DNA of 64,000 nucleotides from 21-14-0-10-47-8 sp966211455 (lineage in GTDB: Bacteria > Bdellovibrionota > Bdellovibrionia > Bdellovibrionales > Bdellovibrionaceae), in the NCBI GenBank assembly GCA_966211455.1, contig CBIHNI010000007.1, forward strand, positions 62,001 through 126,000. Direction: 5' to 3'. The translations under genes and the position numbers were made by a program. Under the pieces are notes generated by a model that had not been told where the DNA came from, searched no databases, and saw only the letters and a program-made list of their open reading frames with translations. Positions 61,559 to 64,000 of the stretch are shown here, one piece after another. How positions within the stretch are numbered: position 1 is the first letter of the stretch; every line of letters starts with the position of its first letter.

Positions 61559-62110
61559 CTAATCCTTGCGACATTGAATGATAAGAACTTTTGAAACGCC
61601 ATCACAGGACCAAATTTTTTTGTCGCAAGCCGGGTTTACTTCTACGAACTGACCCGCCTTAACGTCGATCGAATATCCTTTGCCACTTATTTGAAGTAAG
61701 CCTTCTTGGCACATCACAAACAGCAAAGAATCCGCTTCAATCGCTTTCAGTCGAATCATTTTCTCTTCTGGAATTTGAAAACTTCGAACTTTCAAGCGCC
61801 CAGAATGCGACAACGCCTGCCAAGCCTTGATCTGAGCTGAAAGCTCACCATTTATTACATATCCTTTCCCAAAAATAAGCCTCTTTACTTTGAATGGATC
61901 CAATAACAATTCATCCAGAGGAACTTTGTAAAACGTGGCGAGCTGAACAACCAGTCCCAGAGAAGGATTTCTTAAGCCAGACTCTGCATCGGACAATGTG
62001 GATCGGCTAATACCTACTTTCTTTGCAACCTCTTCCTGAGAACCGCCATTAAGGAACCGCAATCTAAGAAGGTTATCAGCCAAAATCCTACTAATTTGCC
62101 ATTGATCCAT
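61559..62110 (-). CDS. XRE-family regulator with cupin domain
   Basis: 183 residues from ATG 62110, with AAAGGG just before it. Helix-turn-helix about residues 8-62 (GSQEEVAKKVGISRSTLSDAE). The C-terminal part (about 110-180) is a cupin-like beta-barrel with GYSIDVKAGQFVEVNP. HTH-cupin proteins typically repress metabolic genes in response to a small ligand. It converges on nadB with a 12-base gap. A large inverted repeat lies immediately upstream and may be its own operator. Confidence 0.9.
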   Translation of the reverse strand: MDQWQISRILADNLLRLRFLNGGSQEEVAKKVGISRSTLSDAESGLRNPSLGLVVQLATFYKVPLDELLLDPFKVKRLIFGKGYVINGELSAQIKAWQALSHSGRLKVRSFQIPEEKMIRLKAIEADSLLFVMCQEGLLQISGKGYSIDVKAGQFVEVNPACDKKIWSCDGVSKVLIIQCRKD

Positions 62111-62125
62111 AGACCCTTTCCCTTC

Positions 62126-62165
62126 GATTCCGGTAAACCGGCGGAGCCGACGGTTTACCGGAATC
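62126..62165. promoter_or_regulatory. Perfect 15-bp inverted repeat
   Basis: GATTCCGGTAAACCG (62126-62140) and its exact complement (62151-62165) flank a 10-base spacer, beginning 16 bases upstream of the XRE-cupin start. It could be an operator for that protein or an mRNA hairpin. The gap 62166-62358 holds no supported gene. Confidence 0.6.
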
Positions 62166-62358
62166 AAGGAGGAACACGTAATAGGCTCCTCTTGAAAGCC
62201 AGCTCAGGTTCAATATAGATGCGACCCTGAAACGCAAAGAATCGCGACTCAAGATCCGCAAGACGGACATATTCAACTTGTCGGATCGCTTTTGGGCACA
62301 AAGTAGGACTGGACCTTGACGCGCTTCTTTCCAGACCGGATGATAAAGGGGCATGACA

Positions 62359-62985
62359 ATGACCAAAAAGCGCAATGTTATCTGGCAGATTTTGTTTGGC
62401 CTGACCGTGACCATGCTCATGATCAATATGAGCTCGTGTGTGACTCCTTATCAGAATCCGAATCTGCCGACTTTGATTCCGGAATCGCAGTACAACAGTC
62501 TGACCGATCAATATTCTGTAAATAAAAAAATATATGACGGCTTCGCGCAGACGATGGAAGTTTCGGCGACCCTGTTGAACACGGCCGTTTCGAAAGCGCA
62601 GTTGGATCAAAAAGCTCGCATCTATCAATGGACCAGCGAGCAGTACAATTCACATCAAAGCGAACTGCAAGCCAGCCTAGCGAAAGAGACGAAAGTCTTT
62701 TTTGATTTCTTTGTACCCGAGCGCCGCCACGACGACCTGAACAAAGGCAAGACTTTGTGGCGAGTTTTCTTGGATGCCGGCGGAAAACGCTACGAAGGCA
62801 AGGCCGAGAAATTGAAAACGATCGTGGCCGACGTACAGTCGCTTTATCCGACTCACAATCGATTTTTCACGCCTTATATCGTGACCTTTCCGGTTCCGAC
62901 TTCAACGATCGAATCCGGCGAAAGCAAGTTGACGCTGACAGGCCCGGTTGGCTCGACGACGATCGAATTCAAGGCCGCGCCTTAA
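62359..62985 (+). CDS. Lipoprotein of unknown function
   Basis: 208 residues from ATG 62359, eight bases after AAAGGGG; an ATG at 62353 is too close to it. Signal peptide with lipobox NMSSC (Cys about 27). The mature part is helical with a coiled-coil-like centre (ASLLNTAVSKAQLDQK, YNSHQSELQASLAKE) and a beta-rich C-terminal domain. No family recognised. The stop codon directly abuts the convergent dehydrogenase stop. Confidence 0.72.
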   Translation: MTKKRNVIWQILFGLTVTMLMINMSSCVTPYQNPNLPTLIPESQYNSLTDQYSVNKKIYDGFAQTMEVSATLLNTAVSKAQLDQKARIYQWTSEQYNSHQSELQASLAKETKVFFDFFVPERRHDDLNKGKTLWRVFLDAGGKRYEGKAEKLKTIVADVQSLYPTHNRFFTPYIVTFPVPTSTIESGESKLTLTGPVGSTTIEFKAAP

Positions 62986-63768
62986 TTATTTTTCCCGCTT
63001 GAATTGAGTCGCAACGACCCGATCGAAAAGTTCGGGGATGTGGCGCGCGGCCAGAACCCCGACCCCCATCAGACCGGTGGGCTTCAGTTCGGTGAGATCT
63101 TCAAGAATCGCTTCGCGAATCATCTGCGCATATTTTTTAGGTGGGATTCCCTTCATCAAATTCAGATTGAAGTTCTTGCCGTACAAATGCGGGATCTGCT
63201 TGAACATCTGAGTGTCGATCCCCGGCGTGATCAAAGCCAATGTCGTCACGCCCGTTCCTTTCAATTCAGCTTCCAAGCATTTGGTGAAAGCCAGAACGGC
63301 CGCTTTCGCTGCCGAATAAGTCGAAGCGCAAGGCAGATTCATAATCGAAGAAATGCTGCCGTGATTGATGATCTTGCCGCGTTTGCGCGAAAGCATCGAA
63401 GGCAACATGCCATGGGTGAGCTGAATCAAAGCATTGATATTCACCTGTAGCATTCGGTAGATATCGTCCATTGGCTGTTCTTCCAACAGACCACCGGTCA
63501 ATTGTCCCGCGTTGTTAAAAAGAATGTCGATGCGGGTGTCTTTGATCTGCGCCAAGAAACCTTCGATCGCCTGACGGCTTTCCAAATCGACTTCGTAAAC
63601 CTGCACCGACTGCGCACCGGCCTTCAGAAACTCGTCAACGAAACCTTCCTCTTGTTTTCGCACCAGCAGATGCAGATGTGCTTTGTCTTCTGCACAGGTG
63701 AGCGCCACCGCACGTCCGATACCGCGGTTCGCGCCTGTGATCAAAATGTGCGAGTCTCGAATTTCCAT
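62986..63768 (-). CDS. Short-chain dehydrogenase/reductase
   Basis: 260 residues from ATG 63768 with AAGGA upstream. NAD(P)-binding TGANRGIGRA, NNAG, the catalytic Ser/Tyr/Lys (SSIMN..., YSAAK) and a C-terminal substrate loop are intact, a classical SDR. The oxidised substrate is unknown. It starts 16 bases after the partial gene at the window end and is probably in an operon with it. Confidence 0.92.
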   Translation of the reverse strand: MEIRDSHILITGANRGIGRAVALTCAEDKAHLHLLVRKQEEGFVDEFLKAGAQSVQVYEVDLESRQAIEGFLAQIKDTRIDILFNNAGQLTGGLLEEQPMDDIYRMLQVNINALIQLTHGMLPSMLSRKRGKIINHGSISSIMNLPCASTYSAAKAAVLAFTKCLEAELKGTGVTTLALITPGIDTQMFKQIPHLYGKNFNLNLMKGIPPKKYAQMIREAILEDLTELKPTGLMGVGVLAARHIPELFDRVVATQFKREK

Positions 63769-63784
63769 AAAGATCCTTCTCAAA

Positions 63785-64000
63785 TCATTCTTTGATTTCG
63801 GTTTGCGGTGGCAGTCCCCAAGCTTTCAAAATCTCGGGCTCTTCGGCGGCGGACATAGCTTTTTTGAAAAGCGCTCCCGACTGCCCTTTTACGCGACGTT
63901 CACAAGAAGCCCAGTCGCGATGACGAAAAACGGTGTTACCAATTTTGCTTAAGTAAGAATACGCGGCTTTCTTTTCCTGCTTCGGTCGCATCTCGGGCAA
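63785..64000 (-). CDS. C-terminal part of an unknown protein, cut by the window edge
   Basis: The last 71 codons of a leftward gene that begins outside the window. The visible part is Lys/Arg/Ala-rich and ends GLPPQTEIKE. No family can be named. It precedes the dehydrogenase by 16 bases. Confidence 0.6.
   Translation of the reverse strand: MPEMRPKQEKKAAYSYLSKIGNTVFRHRDWASCERRVKGQSGALFKKAMSAAEEPEILKAWGLPPQTEIKE

Noticed and set aside
62125..62172. tRNA-like TTCGATTCC arm and AAGGAGG
   Set aside because: No acceptor stem or anticodon arm fits, and no start codon follows the AAGGAGG on the plus strand. Only the inverted repeat is supported.
1..64000. CRISPR array, prophage or insertion sequence
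   Set aside because: No regularly spaced repeats, transposase, terminase or capsid genes were seen. The only site-specific recombinase is a housekeeping-type Xer protein.

Overview
The window looks like the chromosome of a Bdellovibrio-like predatory bacterium (Bdellovibrionota). The evidence is the near-50% GC composition, a TIGR02147/DUF4423 regulator, very many short secreted proteins and lipoproteins without recognisable families, split respiratory complex I genes, GYF-type domains joined to PilZ or TPR modules, and dense ATGA-coupled operons. This is an inference from gene content; there is no rRNA or other taxonomic marker in the window. I found no tRNA, rRNA, CRISPR array, insertion sequence, integrase island or prophage.

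Layout. 1-4.2 kb: two lipoproteins, a lysine-rich/acidic histone-tail-like protein, a secreted protein and a sigma-54 activator. 4.4-12.1 kb: a XerC/D recombinase, a FecR-domain protein with a TPR/beta-barrel outer-membrane protein, recO with an unrecognised partner, and two exported proteins. 12.2-14.4 kb: a DUF4423 regulator and two secreted proteins. 14.6-20.8 kb: a self-contained nuoB-CD-E-F-G-I operon carrying the peripheral arm of complex I. 21-22.5 kb: a subtilisin-like protease. 22.6-22.95 kb: a non-coding stretch with four consecutive hairpins. 23-25.8 kb: a Fic protein, an NTF2-like protein, two small unknown proteins and a periplasmic dienelactone hydrolase. 25.8-29.3 kb: a heterodimeric ABC exporter. 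29.3-33.3 kb: a VWA lipoprotein, a PilZ protein, a lytic transglycosylase and a thioesterase. 33.4-36.1 kb: a PhnCDE-type transporter. 36.3-40.2 kb: a HAD phosphatase, an RsmI-like methylase and HrpB helicase. 40.2-47.6 kb: a tiny protein, a UMF1-type MFS carrier, an outer-membrane protein, an RND/MMPL exporter fused to a LolA-like domain, and a divergent exported protein. 47.6-59.9 kb: a ten-gene, leftward, tightly coupled cluster (histidine kinase, degenerate GGDEF protein, alr, mlaE, mlaF, mlaD, purH, GYF-TPR protein, secreted protein, cysE). 59.9-64 kb: nadB, an XRE-cupin regulator, a lipoprotein, a short-chain dehydrogenase and a partial gene.

Main themes are the cell envelope (Mla-type lipid transport, RND-LolA fusion, transglycosylase, alanine racemase, ABC exporter, many secreted proteins) and core metabolism (complex I, NAD, purine and cysteine synthesis). 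The most unusual signals are non-coding: a pair of 42-nt hairpins sharing the same tetraloop, and two long-stem hairpins that would cover a start codon or a Shine-Dalgarno sequence.
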